Assembly: GCF_004349055.1 (NCBI RefSeq)
Contig: NZ_SMKX01000001.1
Location: forward strand, 106,263-170,262
Source: Kribbella antibiotica
Lineage (GTDB): Bacteria; Actinomycetota; Actinomycetes; Propionibacteriales; Kribbellaceae
Reading direction: 5' to 3'
DNA length: 64,000 nucleotides
Every line of letters starts with the position of its first letter. Within the stretch, counting starts at the first letter, position 1. The notes beneath the pieces are model-generated. The model saw nothing but the letters and a program-made list of their open reading frames with translations. It did no database searches and had not been told where the DNA came from. The position numbers and the translations under genes are program-made. Below are positions 18,195-27,218 of this stretch, piece after piece.

Positions 18195-19742
18195 TTAGCG
18201 GGTGAGGATCGTCATGGCTGCGTTGTGGCCGCCGAGGCCGGAGACGGCGCCGCCTCGGCGGGCGCCGGAGCCGCAGATGAGGAGGTTGGCGGTGTCGGTT
18301 TCGGTGCCCCAGCGGCCGACGGTTTGGTCGTCGGGGGACCAGGGCCATTGGAGGTCGCCGTGAAAGATGTGGCCGCCGGGCATGCCGACCGATTCCTCGA
18401 TGTCGTACGGCGTTTTGGCCTCGATGCAGAGGTTGCCGTCGGCGTCGCGGGCGATGCAGTCTTCGAGGGGTTCGGCGAGGTAGGACTCAAGGCCGGCCAG
18501 GGTGCGGCGGGTGGCTTCGGCTCGGGCCGTTTCGTTGTCAGAGGCAAATAAACGGGCGGGGAAGTGGACGCCGAAGACGGTCAGGGTGTGGTGGCCGGAG
18601 GCAATCAGCTCGGGGGAGAGGATCGACGCGTCGGTCAGCGAATGGCAGTACACCTCGGACGGCGGTACGGCGGGGAGGGTGCCGCCGGCTGCGGAGCGGT
18701 AGGCGGTCTCGAGTTGGGTGTAGTCCTCGTCGATGTGGAAGGTGCCGGCGAAGGCTCGGGTGGGGTCGTCGCCGGAGCGCAGGGCGGGGAGCCGGGACAG
18801 GAGCAGGTTGATCTTGAGCTGCGAGCCCTCGGGCTTCAGGGAGACGTCACGACCACGCAGAGTGTCGAGTGTGGTCGGTGCGACGTTGGAGAGAACGTAG
18901 GAGCAGTCCACGGAGCGCTCTCCGTCGCCGCCGAGCCAGGTGACGGATCCGCGCACCCCGTCGACCTCGACGGACGTCACGGAGGCGTTGGTGATGAGTG
19001 AGGCGCCGGCCTGGCGCGCTGCGAAGGCCAGGGCGTCGGTGACAGCGCCCATGCCGCCGACGGGCACTCGCCACTCACCTGTGCCGTTGCCGATCAGGTG
19101 GTAGAGGAAGCAGCGGTTCTGGATGAGTGAGGGGTCGTGCAGGCTCGCGAAGGTGCCGATGACCGAGTCGGTCGCGACCACGCCGCGGACGGTGTCGTCG
19201 GCGAAGCGTCGCTCGACGGACTCACCGAAGGGGTGATCGACCAGCTCGTCCCACAACGCAGGGTCGAGGCGGGAGCGCAGTGTGGCAGCGGACTGGAGTG
19301 GTTCGAGCAGGGTGGGCGCGATGACCTCGGCCATGGCGCCGACTGAGCCGTAGAAGGCGGTCCACGCGTCGTACTCGGCGTCGCTGCCAGTGAGTCGTGC
19401 GAAGGACTCGCGGGTCGCCGCACCCTCCGGGCGCTCCACCATGAGGCCCAGGTCGCGACCAGAGCGCCGTACGGGGGTGTAGGACGCTACGGAACGGGAG
19501 CGGAGCTGCAGGGAGAGGTCTAGGTCCGTGATGATCTTCTGGGGGAGCAGGCTGACCAGGTACGAGTAGCGGGAGAGGCGGGCGTCCACTCCGGGGAACA
19601 CCTGCTGGCTGACCGCTGCGCCACCGGTGTGGGGTTGCTGCTCGAGGACGAGTGTGGACAGGCCGGACTGCGCCAGGTAGGTGGCGGCGACCAGGCCGTT
19701 GTGCCCGCCACCGACGATCACTACGTCGTAGAAGTCCATCAA
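18195..19742 (-). CDS. NAD(P)/FAD-dependent oxidoreductase, phytoene-desaturase/CrtI-like
   Basis: This 515-aa flavoprotein starts with an ADP-binding Rossmann motif (VVIVGGGHNGLVAATYLAQSG, residues 7-27) and ends with the second FAD-contact motif typical of the CrtI/phytoene dehydrogenase superfamily (ICGSGARRGGAVSGLGGHNA). The substrate cannot be read from the sequence. Its start abuts the stop of the tenA-like gene, so it is the last gene of the probable padR-DUF1048-DUF1048-tenA operon. Members of this family often act on polyprenyl or polycyclic substrates; no carotenoid genes are nearby. Confidence 0.85.
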   Translation of the reverse strand: MMDFYDVVIVGGGHNGLVAATYLAQSGLSTLVLEQQPHTGGAAVSQQVFPGVDARLSRYSYLVSLLPQKIITDLDLSLQLRSRSVASYTPVRRSGRDLGLMVERPEGAATRESFARLTGSDAEYDAWTAFYGSVGAMAEVIAPTLLEPLQSAATLRSRLDPALWDELVDHPFGESVERRFADDTVRGVVATDSVIGTFASLHDPSLIQNRCFLYHLIGNGTGEWRVPVGGMGAVTDALAFAARQAGASLITNASVTSVEVDGVRGSVTWLGGDGERSVDCSYVLSNVAPTTLDTLRGRDVSLKPEGSQLKINLLLSRLPALRSGDDPTRAFAGTFHIDEDYTQLETAYRSAAGGTLPAVPPSEVYCHSLTDASILSPELIASGHHTLTVFGVHFPARLFASDNETARAEATRRTLAGLESYLAEPLEDCIARDADGNLCIEAKTPYDIEESVGMPGGHIFHGDLQWPWSPDDQTVGRWGTETDTANLLICGSGARRGGAVSGLGGHNAAMTILTR

Positions 19743-20402
19743 TCACACCGGCCAATCGAGCTTGGTGTATGCGGCGTCCCAGAACATCCACTCGTAACGA
19801 CAGGTCGTCGCGAAGTGCTGGTGACAACGTTCCCGCTCCGACGCTCCCACGTCCAGTGCGTCGGTCACTGCAAGAACGGACTCCACTACGGCATCGAATT
19901 CGTCCGAGCCGTAGGTCTCGATCCACTCCCGGTAGACCGGGTCGGGCGAGGACCGCTTCAGCAGTTCGCGCCCGACGTCGCGGTAGATCCAGTAGCAGGG
20001 CAGTACGGCGGCCACGGCCTCCGCGTACGTGCCCGTGGCGCACACCGCCGTCAGATACGACATGTACGCCGTTGTGGTCGGCTTCGACCCGGTTGCCTCG
20101 ACATCGGCCGTGGTCAGGCCCAGTGAGCCAAGGAGTGAGCTATGGAGCTCCCGCTCGACCGCAATGGCGTTGGCCGCGTGCAGCGCGAACATGCTGACCG
20201 CATCCTCGTCAGTGGCGCGCGCTGCGACCAGGCTGAGCGCCCGCGAGTACGCCCGCAGGTAGTGACTGTCCTGGACGATGAAGTAACGGAACGCATCGTG
20301 GTCGAGTGTCCCGTCGGTGAGCCCGGTGATGAACGGATGCCGCACGATCTCGTCGTACACGCCAGCGCCGCCACGGGCCCACAACTCACCGGAGAACGTC
20401 AT
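19743..20402 (-). CDS. tenA: TenA-family thiaminase II / aminopyrimidine aminohydrolase
   Basis: This 219-aa protein matches TenA in size and residues: Asp45 in FIVQDSHYL, the catalytic Cys136 in AAVLPCYWIYRDVG, and Glu204 in CRYEWMFWD. TenA hydrolyses aminopyrimidine breakdown products of thiamin, so that the pyrimidine moiety is salvaged in the cytoplasm. It lies 10 bp after the second DUF1048 gene and directly before the FAD oxidoreductase. No TPP riboswitch is seen, and the short gap leaves no room for one. Confidence 0.9.
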   Translation of the reverse strand: MTFSGELWARGGAGVYDEIVRHPFITGLTDGTLDHDAFRYFIVQDSHYLRAYSRALSLVAARATDEDAVSMFALHAANAIAVERELHSSLLGSLGLTTADVEATGSKPTTTAYMSYLTAVCATGTYAEAVAAVLPCYWIYRDVGRELLKRSSPDPVYREWIETYGSDEFDAVVESVLAVTDALDVGASERERCHQHFATTCRYEWMFWDAAYTKLDWPV

Positions 20403-20412
20403 ACCGACGACC

Positions 20413-20733
20413 CTATAGGCCGTGCTTCTTCTTGGTCAGGGACTCCTGGTAGACGTCTGCGTACGTCGGGATGTCCTGCAGCAGGCCGTCGACGAAGGCT
20501 GCGACGTCGGGGCCGGTGATCTGCAGCACGCCCTTGCCTGCCGCGACGCCCTCCTCGAAGAAGTCGACCAGCTCGGTGAGCAGGGGACCGTCGAGCAAGT
20601 CGACCGGTCCGACCTTGAAGACGTACCGCTGGATCTCGTGGTAGACGATCTGGTAGTCCGGCGGGAGGTTCTTGATCCGCGCAACGTGCGCCCGCCACTG
20701 CTTCTTGCCCTCGATGATGTCCCGGATGCCCAT
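20413..20733 (-). CDS. DUF1048 protein (second of pair)
   Basis: This 106-aa protein starts at ATG 20733 (MGIRDIIEGKKQW), 7 nt after GGGAGG and 1 nt after the stop of the preceding DUF1048 gene. The family consists of small helical proteins nearly always encoded behind a PadR-type repressor in Firmicutes and Actinobacteria; their molecular role is not established. It is paralogous to the next gene upstream (shared YQxV and DVxxFxxxL patterns). Confidence 0.85.
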   Translation of the reverse strand: MGIRDIIEGKKQWRAHVARIKNLPPDYQIVYHEIQRYVFKVGPVDLLDGPLLTELVDFFEEGVAAGKGVLQITGPDVAAFVDGLLQDIPTYADVYQESLTKKKHGL

Positions 20734-20734
20734 G

Positions 20735-21091
20735 TCAGCCTCCCAGCTTGTTGAGCTTCTTGGCGACATTCGCGTTCAGCTGCGCACGCCACTTGTCGCG
20801 GTAGTTGCGGGCACCTTCGCCGCCGGCCAGTGCTGCGCTGAAGCCCACGACGTCGTCACCCACCACCTGGTAGATGGTTTGCCCGTCGGCCGCCGACTCC
20901 TCGAGCAGCCCCAGTGCGCTGTCGAAGATCGGTGTCAGGTTGCGCCCGGTGAAGTCGCCGTACGACATCAGTGCGGTCTTGATCTCCTCCCAGGCGGCCC
21001 GGTAGTCGTTCGGCAGGGCCGCGGCCCGGGTCTCGAACGCGTTCCACTCCCGGGTCATGTCGCTGCCGGTGATGGTCTCCCAGAACGTCAT
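20735..21091 (-). CDS. DUF1048 protein (first of pair)
   Basis: This 118-aa protein starts at ATG 21091 (MTFWETITGSDMTREW) with a strong GAAGGAGG upstream; the ATGA overlaps the padR stop, so the two are translationally coupled. Features: a Trp/Tyr-containing helical N-terminus, then TIYQVVGDDVVGFSAAL shared with its neighbour, and a Lys-rich C-terminus. Function unknown; probably under control of the PadR protein encoded just upstream. Confidence 0.85.
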   Translation of the reverse strand: MTFWETITGSDMTREWNAFETRAAALPNDYRAAWEEIKTALMSYGDFTGRNLTPIFDSALGLLEESAADGQTIYQVVGDDVVGFSAALAGGEGARNYRDKWRAQLNANVAKKLNKLGG

Positions 21092-21414
21092 CTCGCGCCC
21101 TCCTTCAGCTTGTCGATGCGTGATGTCATGAATTCCCACTTCGCCCAGAACGTCGTGAGCTCGGCGCGGCCGGCATCGTTGAGCGCATAGAACTTGCGCG
21201 GCGGGCCCTGCTCGGACGGTCGCTTCGTCACCTGGACGAGCGCGTTCTTCTCCAGCCGCAGCAAGATCGTGTAGACCGTGCCCTCGACGACATCGGTGAA
21301 GCCGAGCTCGTTCAGCCGGCGGGTGACGGCGTACCCATAGGTCTCTTCGGCGCCGATGATCTCCAGCACACAGCCTTCGAGCGTGCCTTTCAGCATCTCG
21401 GTCAAGCCGTCCAT
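21088..21414 (-). CDS. PadR-family transcriptional regulator
   Basis: This 108-aa winged-helix protein is of the short PadR-s1 type. The recognition-helix region reads YGYAVTRRLNELGF, the wing follows EGTVYTILLRLEKNALV, and the PPRKFYALNDAGR tail of the wing is typical. GGAAGGAGG precedes ATG 21414. It heads the DUF1048-DUF1048-tenA-oxidoreductase run. A dyad at 21431-21474 overlaps the region just upstream of its start and is the likely autoregulatory operator. Confidence 0.92.
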   Translation of the reverse strand: MDGLTEMLKGTLEGCVLEIIGAEETYGYAVTRRLNELGFTDVVEGTVYTILLRLEKNALVQVTKRPSEQGPPRKFYALNDAGRAELTTFWAKWEFMTSRIDKLKEGAR

Positions 21415-21430
21415 CCCGGACCTCCTTCCA

Positions 21431-21474
21431 GTACTCGGTGTTACTCAGTACCAGTGCAAAGTATCACCGAGTAC
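21431..21474. promoter_or_regulatory. Probable PadR operator (inverted repeat)
   Basis: GTACTCGGTGTTAC (21431-21444) and GTATCACCGAGTAC (21461-21474) are near-perfect inverted repeats, with a third related half (TACTCAGTACC) between them. The site lies 17 bp upstream of padR and 41 bp upstream of the divergent gene at 21515, so it could control both. Operator identity is inferred from position and symmetry. Confidence 0.65.
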
Positions 21475-21514
21475 CGGGGCTGCCAAGTCACCGCAGGCCG
21501 CTTACCCTGGCGGC

Positions 21515-23230
21515 ATGACGATCCAGGACGACCGCGTGCAGGCTCCGCCGGACTCTCCGTTGCTGCGACGCATTCGCGCGTCGGTGATCGGGGACGACCA
21601 GGTGATGCCGGGGCCGTACGGGCCGCGGCGGGTGACGTATGCGGACTACACCGCGTCGGGCCGGGCGCTGACCTTCCTGGAGGACTTCATCCGCGAGGAG
21701 GTTCTGCCGCGGTACGCGAACACGCACACCGAGTCGAGCGGGACCGGGCTGCAGACCACGCGGCTGCGCGAAGATGCGCGGCGGATCATCCACGAGAGCG
21801 TGGGTGGCGACGATGAGACCGCGCTCATCTTCTGTGGCTCAGGCGCGACCGGTGCGATCGACAAACTCGTTGGTGTGCTGGGTTTGCGGATTCCCGCCGA
21901 GCTGGATGACACGTATCACCTGAGCGAGCAGATCCCGGCTGACCAGCGGCCGGTGGTGTTCATCGGGCCGTACGAGCACCACTCCAACGAGCTGCCGTGG
22001 CGTGAGTCGATCGCCGATGTGGTGACGATCAGCCAGGACGCCGACGGGCACATCGACATTCCGCAGCTCGAGGCGCGACTGATCGAGTACGCCGATCGCC
22101 CGCTCAAGATCGGCTCGTTCTCGGCCGCCAGCAATGTCACCGGGATCGTCAGCAACACGCATCGTGTCTCGGCGTTGCTGCACAAGCACGGTGCGTTGTC
22201 GTTCTGGGACTTCGCCGCGGCGGCGCCGTACATCGAGATCGACATGTACGGCGGTCGTGACGCGGACCCGCTGTCGTACAAGGACGCGATCTTCCTCAGC
22301 CCGCACAAGCTGATCGGCGGACCGGGGACCCCGGGCGTGCTCGTGGTGCGCCGCGAACTCCTGACGAACCGGGTTCCCGACGTACCGGGTGGTGGCACTG
22401 TCGCGTTCGTGAACCCTGCCGGGCATCGGTACGTCGACGACCCGATCCACCGCGAGGAGGGCGGGACGCCGGAGATCATCGGGTCGATCCGGGCCGGCCT
22501 GGCGTTCCAGCTCAAACAAGCCGTCGGAATCGACGTGATCCGGGCCCACGAGGACGCGTACCTGCAACGCGCGGTCGAGGCGTGGCGGAGCAACCCGAAC
22601 ATCGAGATCCTCGGGAACGTGGACGCCGAGCGGCTGTCGATCGTGTCGTTCGTGGTCAAGGCGCCGTCCGGGCGCTACCTGCACCACAACTACGTGGTCG
22701 CGCTGCTGAACGACCTGTTCGGCATCCAGTCTCGCGGCGGTTGTTCGTGTGCGGGGCCCTACGGGCACTCGCTGCTGAACATCGACCTGGCGCGCTCGGC
22801 CGAATTCGCCGAGGAGATCATGCACGGCTGTGAGGGCATCAAGCCCGGCTGGGTGCGGGTCAACTTCAACTACTTCATCTCCGAGGCAGTCTTCGAGTAC
22901 GTCGTCGAGGCCGTGCAGCTGGTGGCCGAAGGCGGTGCGCGGTTGCTCGGCGACTATCGGTTCGACCCCGAGTCGGGCCTGTGGCGGCACCACCGTGGAC
23001 CGGTGGAGCCGCCGATGCGGCTGTCCGCGGTCGGCTACGACGCCGACGGCAAACTGCGCTACCCGCGGCACGACCACACCGCCCCGGAGTCGGCCCTCCA
23101 GGACTACCTGGCCGAGGCCCGCGAGCTGCTCACCGGAAGTTCAGACCGCAGCGCAGAGGCCGAAGGCACCGTCAACACCGACTTCGACCAACTGCGCTGG
23201 TTCGACCTGCCGTCCCGCTGCCTGAGCTGA
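21515..23230 (+). CDS. Class V aminotransferase-fold PLP enzyme (cysteine desulfurase-like)
   Basis: This 571-aa protein starts at ATG 21515 (MTIQDDRVQAPPD); the in-frame upstream ATG at 21356 lies inside padR. The fold-type I PLP signature is clear: FCGSGATGAIDKLVG (phosphate cup), FWDFAAAAPY (PLP Asp), and LSPHKLIGGPGTPGVLVV (Schiff-base Lys). A SRGGCSCAGPYG segment near residues 410-420 corresponds to the flexible Cys loop seen in this family. It is longer than standard cysteine desulfurases (about 400 aa), with about 100 extra C-terminal residues. The substrate is unknown. It is divergent from padR across the shared dyad. Confidence 0.87.
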   Translation: MTIQDDRVQAPPDSPLLRRIRASVIGDDQVMPGPYGPRRVTYADYTASGRALTFLEDFIREEVLPRYANTHTESSGTGLQTTRLREDARRIIHESVGGDDETALIFCGSGATGAIDKLVGVLGLRIPAELDDTYHLSEQIPADQRPVVFIGPYEHHSNELPWRESIADVVTISQDADGHIDIPQLEARLIEYADRPLKIGSFSAASNVTGIVSNTHRVSALLHKHGALSFWDFAAAAPYIEIDMYGGRDADPLSYKDAIFLSPHKLIGGPGTPGVLVVRRELLTNRVPDVPGGGTVAFVNPAGHRYVDDPIHREEGGTPEIIGSIRAGLAFQLKQAVGIDVIRAHEDAYLQRAVEAWRSNPNIEILGNVDAERLSIVSFVVKAPSGRYLHHNYVVALLNDLFGIQSRGGCSCAGPYGHSLLNIDLARSAEFAEEIMHGCEGIKPGWVRVNFNYFISEAVFEYVVEAVQLVAEGGARLLGDYRFDPESGLWRHHRGPVEPPMRLSAVGYDADGKLRYPRHDHTAPESALQDYLAEARELLTGSSDRSAEAEGTVNTDFDQLRWFDLPSRCLS

Positions 23231-23248
23231 GCGGGACGGCCCAAGGGT

Positions 23249-24031
23249 CTACTTGGTGACCTTGGCCGGGAACTTCCACGCCTGGTCGTCGGCGAGCTTC
23301 GTCAGCTGGGCGACGGTCAGGATCGGCACGGCCCGGGTGTGCTTCGTGCCCTTCTCGGACACGCCGTTGTACGACGTCGCCGAGATCTGCCGACCGTCCT
23401 TGCGGGTGATCTCCACGTAGTTGTAGACGATTCCGAACTCCTGCTGGCGGTCGTCGGAGTACTCGGGAATCAGGCTCGACGACCGGATCGTCGACCCGTC
23501 AGGCCGCTTCTTGCACCCCGGCTCCCCGGCACAGCTGGCCGGTCCCTGGTGCCTCTCCAGCAAGACCTGGATCCGCGACCCGCCCTTGCCGTCGTCGACG
23601 ACCAAGCCGGCCCCGAAGAAGCCATCTTGCGCCCCGCCCCAGGTCTCCGGCAGCGACAACGTCCGGCCGGGTCCCTGCACCAGCGACTTCAGCGTTGCCA
23701 GCGTCGGCCCACCCGCCTTGCTGGGAGGAGGCGTCTGCACCGTCGGCGTCGTACTGGCCGCAGGTGTCGAGATGGTGGGCGGTGCAGCGACCATCGGCCC
23801 ACCGTCCGCACGTCCGTCGAAGTGCTGCACCGTGCCGACCACTACGCCCACGGTTGCCAGTACGGCGACGCCAGCCGCCGTACCGGCCAGCACACTCCGC
23901 CGCTGCCGTAATCGCGTTCCCTGCGCCACACTGCGCTCGACCAGGTCCACCGACTCCGGCTCGAGGTCCTCTGTCGCCTGGCGCATCAGCTCCGGCAACT
24001 TGCTGTCCAGATTGCTCACAATTCTCCTCAT
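23249..24031 (-). CDS. Membrane-anchored protein paired with SigE-type sigma factor (possible anti-sigma regulator)
   Basis: This 260-aa protein has a cytoplasmic N-terminus of about 43 residues, a single membrane helix (about 46-67, AGTAAGVAVLATVGVVVGTV), a Pro/Thr-rich linker, and an extracytoplasmic domain of about 150 aa with one Cys pair (SCAGEPGC). Its ATG overlaps the sigma-factor stop (ATGA). Actinobacterial SigE-family genes usually have such a coupled membrane protein. I see no clear ZAS zinc motif, so an anti-sigma role is inferred from context only. Confidence 0.75.
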   Translation of the reverse strand: MRRIVSNLDSKLPELMRQATEDLEPESVDLVERSVAQGTRLRQRRSVLAGTAAGVAVLATVGVVVGTVQHFDGRADGGPMVAAPPTISTPAASTTPTVQTPPPSKAGGPTLATLKSLVQGPGRTLSLPETWGGAQDGFFGAGLVVDDGKGGSRIQVLLERHQGPASCAGEPGCKKRPDGSTIRSSSLIPEYSDDRQQEFGIVYNYVEITRKDGRQISATSYNGVSEKGTKHTRAVPILTVAQLTKLADDQAWKFPAKVTK

Positions 24032-24516
24032 AGGGCGATCAGGTGGATGGCGTCATCACCCAGCACCGCACGCAGGCGCTCCAGCGCCCGCGCCGTCCGC
24101 GTAGTGATCGCACTCGGCTTCTTTCCAAGATCCAGCGCCACCTGCTCAACGCTGCGATCTTCGAAGTACCGCAGCACCAGCACAGCCCGATCCAAAGGCA
24201 GCAGCTCACCCAGCGCCCGCGCCAGCGCAATCCGCAGATCCGGGTCCCCGGACGCCTGCACCTGCTCCGGCAAGTCAGCCGTCGGCCGCTCCGACCAACT
24301 CCGCCGGCGGCGCTGCGAAACGAAGGTCCGCACCAACGCCGTACGGGCGTAGGCCTCCGGTGTGTCGATCCGGCCCCACACCTTCAGCATGTTCGCCAGG
24401 GTGTCCTGCACCAGATCCTCAGCGTGGTGCCGGTCCCCGCACAGCAACCAAGCGGTCCGGTACAGCGGCCCTACTCGAGCCCGAGCGAACTCCTCGAACT
24501 CCGTTATGCCTTTCAT
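24028..24516 (-). CDS. SigE-family ECF RNA polymerase sigma factor
   Basis: This 162-aa protein has sigma region 2 (LYRTAWLLCGDRHHAEDLVQDTLANMLKVW, positions 17-46) and region 4 (ELLPLDRAVLVLRYFED followed by a helix-turn-helix, positions 107-150). There is no anti-sigma-independent extension. It directs RNA polymerase to a small regulon, probably including its own operon with the coupled membrane protein. The signal is unknown. Confidence 0.93.
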   Translation of the reverse strand: MKGITEFEEFARARVGPLYRTAWLLCGDRHHAEDLVQDTLANMLKVWGRIDTPEAYARTALVRTFVSQRRRRSWSERPTADLPEQVQASGDPDLRIALARALGELLPLDRAVLVLRYFEDRSVEQVALDLGKKPSAITTRTARALERLRAVLGDDAIHLIAL

Positions 24517-24594
24517 CCACCCTCCAGCCGTTGCCTACACCCCACTAGACGCACCCACCGCCGATTTGGGTCACACCCCTGGCAAGATGACCTT

Positions 24595-24696
24595 GTGAAT
24601 GGAAGCTCCTGGTTCGCCTATGCAGTAGTCGTGGCCGTGACGTTCGTCGTAGCCCTGCTGGCTTTCACGACCTGGGTCCTGACGCTGGTCTTCTGA
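24595..24696 (+). CDS. Possible 33-aa single-span membrane peptide
   Basis: GTG 24595 opens a 33-codon frame ending in TGA 24694-24696. The product (VNGSSWFAYAVVVAVTFV then a Leu/Ala/Val-rich end) is almost entirely one transmembrane helix. The ribosome site is weak. It lies divergently from the sigma factor and 77 bp before the mannosyltransferase gene, so it could be a small membrane protein or an upstream translated leader. It is reported because hydrophobicity is uninterrupted and the frame ends cleanly. Confidence 0.4.
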   Translation: MNGSSWFAYAVVVAVTFVVALLAFTTWVLTLVF

Positions 24697-24773
24697 GGAG
24701 AAGAATCGGCGCGAGAAGGGTCATCCGGCGTTCGGGCAAGTAGGGATGGACTGCCTCCGTCTCGAAGGGCCTC

Positions 24774-25982
24774 ATGACCCTCCATGCCCGTCTCGAAACC
24801 AGCCGCCCGAAACGCCTCGCCACGCCAGGGAAACTCCTGATCCGGACGAAGGAGCTCGGGTGGCTTGCGGCTGCCGACCGCACGGTCCTTAGCCTGTACT
24901 TGCTGACCCGGGTCGCGATCTGGCTGACGGCGTACGCTGCCGTCTGGGTGTTTCCCGCCGACGGGCGGGCTCGACAGCCCGCCGATGTGCGAACGGCGTT
25001 CGCGCGGTGGGACTGGAACCACCTCGTGAGCATCGCCCGCGAGGGCTACTTCCCAGGTGACACAGGGCCGTGGAGCGAGGGCTGGGACAACCGGGAAGCA
25101 TTTTTCCCCGGCTTTCCGCTGGTACTGCGGGCTGTCCATTCCGCCGGCGGTGACTGGATCTGGGCTGGACTGCTGATCTCGTTCGTCAGCGGGGCCATCG
25201 TTGTGCTGGCCTTGGCGCGGATCGCTCGGCTGCACTGGCCCGGCACCGACGTCGACCGGACTGCGGTGCTGTTCTTCCTGACATCGCCGTGCTCGATCTT
25301 TCTGGCCGTCGGGTACACCGAGGCGCTCTTCCTCGCGTTGGCGCTACCGGCGTGGCTGGCCGCGCGGCGACACCGCTGGGCCCTTGCCGGCATTCTCTGC
25401 ACCCTCGCGACGACCGTGCGCATCACCGGCCTGTTCGTCGCTGTTGCGATCGCGGTGCAGTTCCTCGTCGATATCGGGGTGCATCGGAACTGGCGCGCCG
25501 TCTCGTGGCTCGTGGCGCCAGTCTCGGCCGCGCTCGGCTACGGGATCTACTTGTTCGAGAAGACCAGCGATCCGCAGGCCTGGCGACACGCTCAGGAGCG
25601 GGGTTGGGACCGGAACGCCACCAACCCCTGGCACTCCTTGACGACCACCTGGGAGGCCGCCTTCGGTCACACCTACAGTACGGCGTACGCCGTCGAGTTC
25701 CGGGCCGAGTTGGTGGCCATAGGCATCGGCTTGGCGCTGCTCGTGTTCTTGCTGTTCCGCCGTTGCTGGGCTGAGGCGACCTACATCGCACTGAACCTGG
25801 CGGCCCTTGGTGCGTCGTACTGGTATCTGTCGATTCCCCGCGCGACCTTGCTGTGGTGGCCGTTGTGGCTGTGCCTAGCGGGCCTGCGGCACCCGTTCGT
25901 CCGCACGATGTATCTCTGCGTCATTGCACCTCTGTCGACGATCGTCGCCCTCGTCTTCCTCACTGGGCGCTGGGCAGGCTGA
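24774..25982 (+). CDS. PIG-V-like mannosyltransferase family membrane protein
   Basis: This 402-aa polytopic membrane protein has roughly ten membrane helices. The conserved first-loop motif [17 protein letters not shown] carries the catalytic-type Asp of GT-C glycosyltransferases, followed by [13 protein letters not shown] as in the GPI-mannosyltransferase II (PIG-V) family. In Actinobacteria such proteins use polyprenyl-phosphate mannose at the outer face of the membrane; the acceptor here is unknown. Its 3' end overlaps the convergent cobW gene by 23 bp. Confidence 0.82.
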   Translation: MTLHARLETSRPKRLATPGKLLIRTKELGWLAAADRTVLSLYLLTRVAIWLTAYAAVWVFPADGRARQPADVRTAFARWDWNHLVSIAREGYFPGDTGPWSEGWDNREAFFPGFPLVLRAVHSAGGDWIWAGLLISFVSGAIVVLALARIARLHWPGTDVDRTAVLFFLTSPCSIFLAVGYTEALFLALALPAWLAARRHRWALAGILCTLATTVRITGLFVAVAIAVQFLVDIGVHRNWRAVSWLVAPVSAALGYGIYLFEKTSDPQAWRHAQERGWDRNATNPWHSLTTTWEAAFGHTYSTAYAVEFRAELVAIGIGLALLVFLLFRRCWAEATYIALNLAALGASYWYLSIPRATLLWWPLWLCLAGLRHPFVRTMYLCVIAPLSTIVALVFLTGRWAG

Positions 25983-27186
25983 CTACTGGAAGGTTGCCGT
26001 CATGGCCGGGGTGGTGGTCGTGGTCGAGGTCCCAGGCCGGGAGCGGATCCTCAAAACTGACCCAGCCGGCCGGTCCCAGGGCGAGCTCGTCGTCGGTGAG
26101 CAGGGCCGGGCCGAGCCGGCGGAACGGTTCCTCCGGATCGAGGTCGATCCCGATGAACACGAGTTCCTGACCCGGTGCAGCGTCGGGAGCACGCAGTCTC
26201 TCGCCCGGCTCGATGGTGAGGTTCGGCCCGGCCTGTGACCAGACTGCCACTACGTCCGGCCGGCTGGCGATCCAGCAGAAGCCCTTGCTGCGCAGCACTC
26301 CTTCCCAGTCCGCCAGCGCGTCCATCAGGCGGGCCGGATGAAAGGGCCGCGGGGACCGGTAGGTGGACGATCGGATGCCGTACTCCTCGGTCTCCGGTGT
26401 GTGTCCACCTTCCAGTTCGGCGATCCAGCCCGGCGACTGAGCCGCGACGACCGGGTCGTAGCGATGGGTGTCGAGGACCTCGCCGATCGGGATGTCGCCG
26501 TACCGGCCGTAGATCAGCCGGGCCGTGGGGTTGAACTTGCGCAGCACTCCAACGAGTCGGCCGAGTTCGTCGGGCGAGACCAGGTCGGCCTTGCTGATCA
26601 CGAGGACATCGGCGAACTCGACCTGATCGACCAGCAGGTCCGAAATACTGCGTTCGTCCTCCGGCGCGGTCGCCAGGCCGCGCTCGCTCAACCGGTCGCC
26701 GACCGACAGTTCGCGCAGGAACCCGCTGGCGTCGACGACGGTCACCATGGTGTCGAGCCGGGCGTGGTCGGACAGGCTGCTGCCGTCCTCGAACTCCCAC
26801 TCGAAGGTTGCGGCCACCGGCATCGGTTCCGAGATCCCGGTGGACTCGATCAGGATCGAGTCGAAGCGGCCGTCCGCGGCCAGCTCGGCCACGCTGGCCA
26901 GCAGGTCCTCGCGCAGCGTGCAGCAGATACAGCCGTTGGTCAGCTCGACCAGTCGCTCCTCGGTCCGGTCGAGTCGCCCCTGGCCGGCGATCAACGCGGC
27001 ATCGATGTTCACCTCACTCATGTCGTTGACGATCACCGCGACCCGCCGGTTCTCCCGGTTGGCGAGTACGTGGTTGAGCAGGGTGGTCTTACCCGCCCCG
27101 AGGAATCCGGACAGCACGGTGACCGGAACCGGCTCGCCGCGAGGACGACGGACGGGAAAAGGCGGCGAGCTCGGTTCGAACACCAT
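25960..27186 (-). CDS. CobW/COG0523 GTPase (zinc metallochaperone-type)
   Basis: This 408-aa G3E GTPase has Walker [10 protein letters not shown] (27-35), the metal-binding CxCC motif GCICCTL (85-91), ESTGISEP (Walker B region) and SKADLV. COG0523 proteins deliver Zn2+ or another metal to target enzymes when the metal is short. The context supports zinc: a wrecked aztA/aztB/aztD-type zinc uptake locus and a Zur-like box lie immediately upstream. The sequence just before the start (GTGAAAGTGACAATCG on the minus strand) is itself a weak Zur-box match. A second, deleted copy of this gene exists at 32934-33003. Confidence 0.9.
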   Translation of the reverse strand: MVFEPSSPPFPVRRPRGEPVPVTVLSGFLGAGKTTLLNHVLANRENRRVAVIVNDMSEVNIDAALIAGQGRLDRTEERLVELTNGCICCTLREDLLASVAELAADGRFDSILIESTGISEPMPVAATFEWEFEDGSSLSDHARLDTMVTVVDASGFLRELSVGDRLSERGLATAPEDERSISDLLVDQVEFADVLVISKADLVSPDELGRLVGVLRKFNPTARLIYGRYGDIPIGEVLDTHRYDPVVAAQSPGWIAELEGGHTPETEEYGIRSSTYRSPRPFHPARLMDALADWEGVLRSKGFCWIASRPDVVAVWSQAGPNLTIEPGERLRAPDAAPGQELVFIGIDLDPEEPFRRLGPALLTDDELALGPAGWVSFEDPLPAWDLDHDHHPGHDGNLPVVSLPSAQ

Positions 27187-27218
27187 CGATTGTCACTTTC
27201 ACTAGTGGGACAGCATGG

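Noticed and set aside
24043..24594. Long N-terminal extension of the frame ending at 24696
   Set aside because: It is antisense to the ECF sigma factor. Only the last 33 codons, after the sigma gene, look like an independent peptide.
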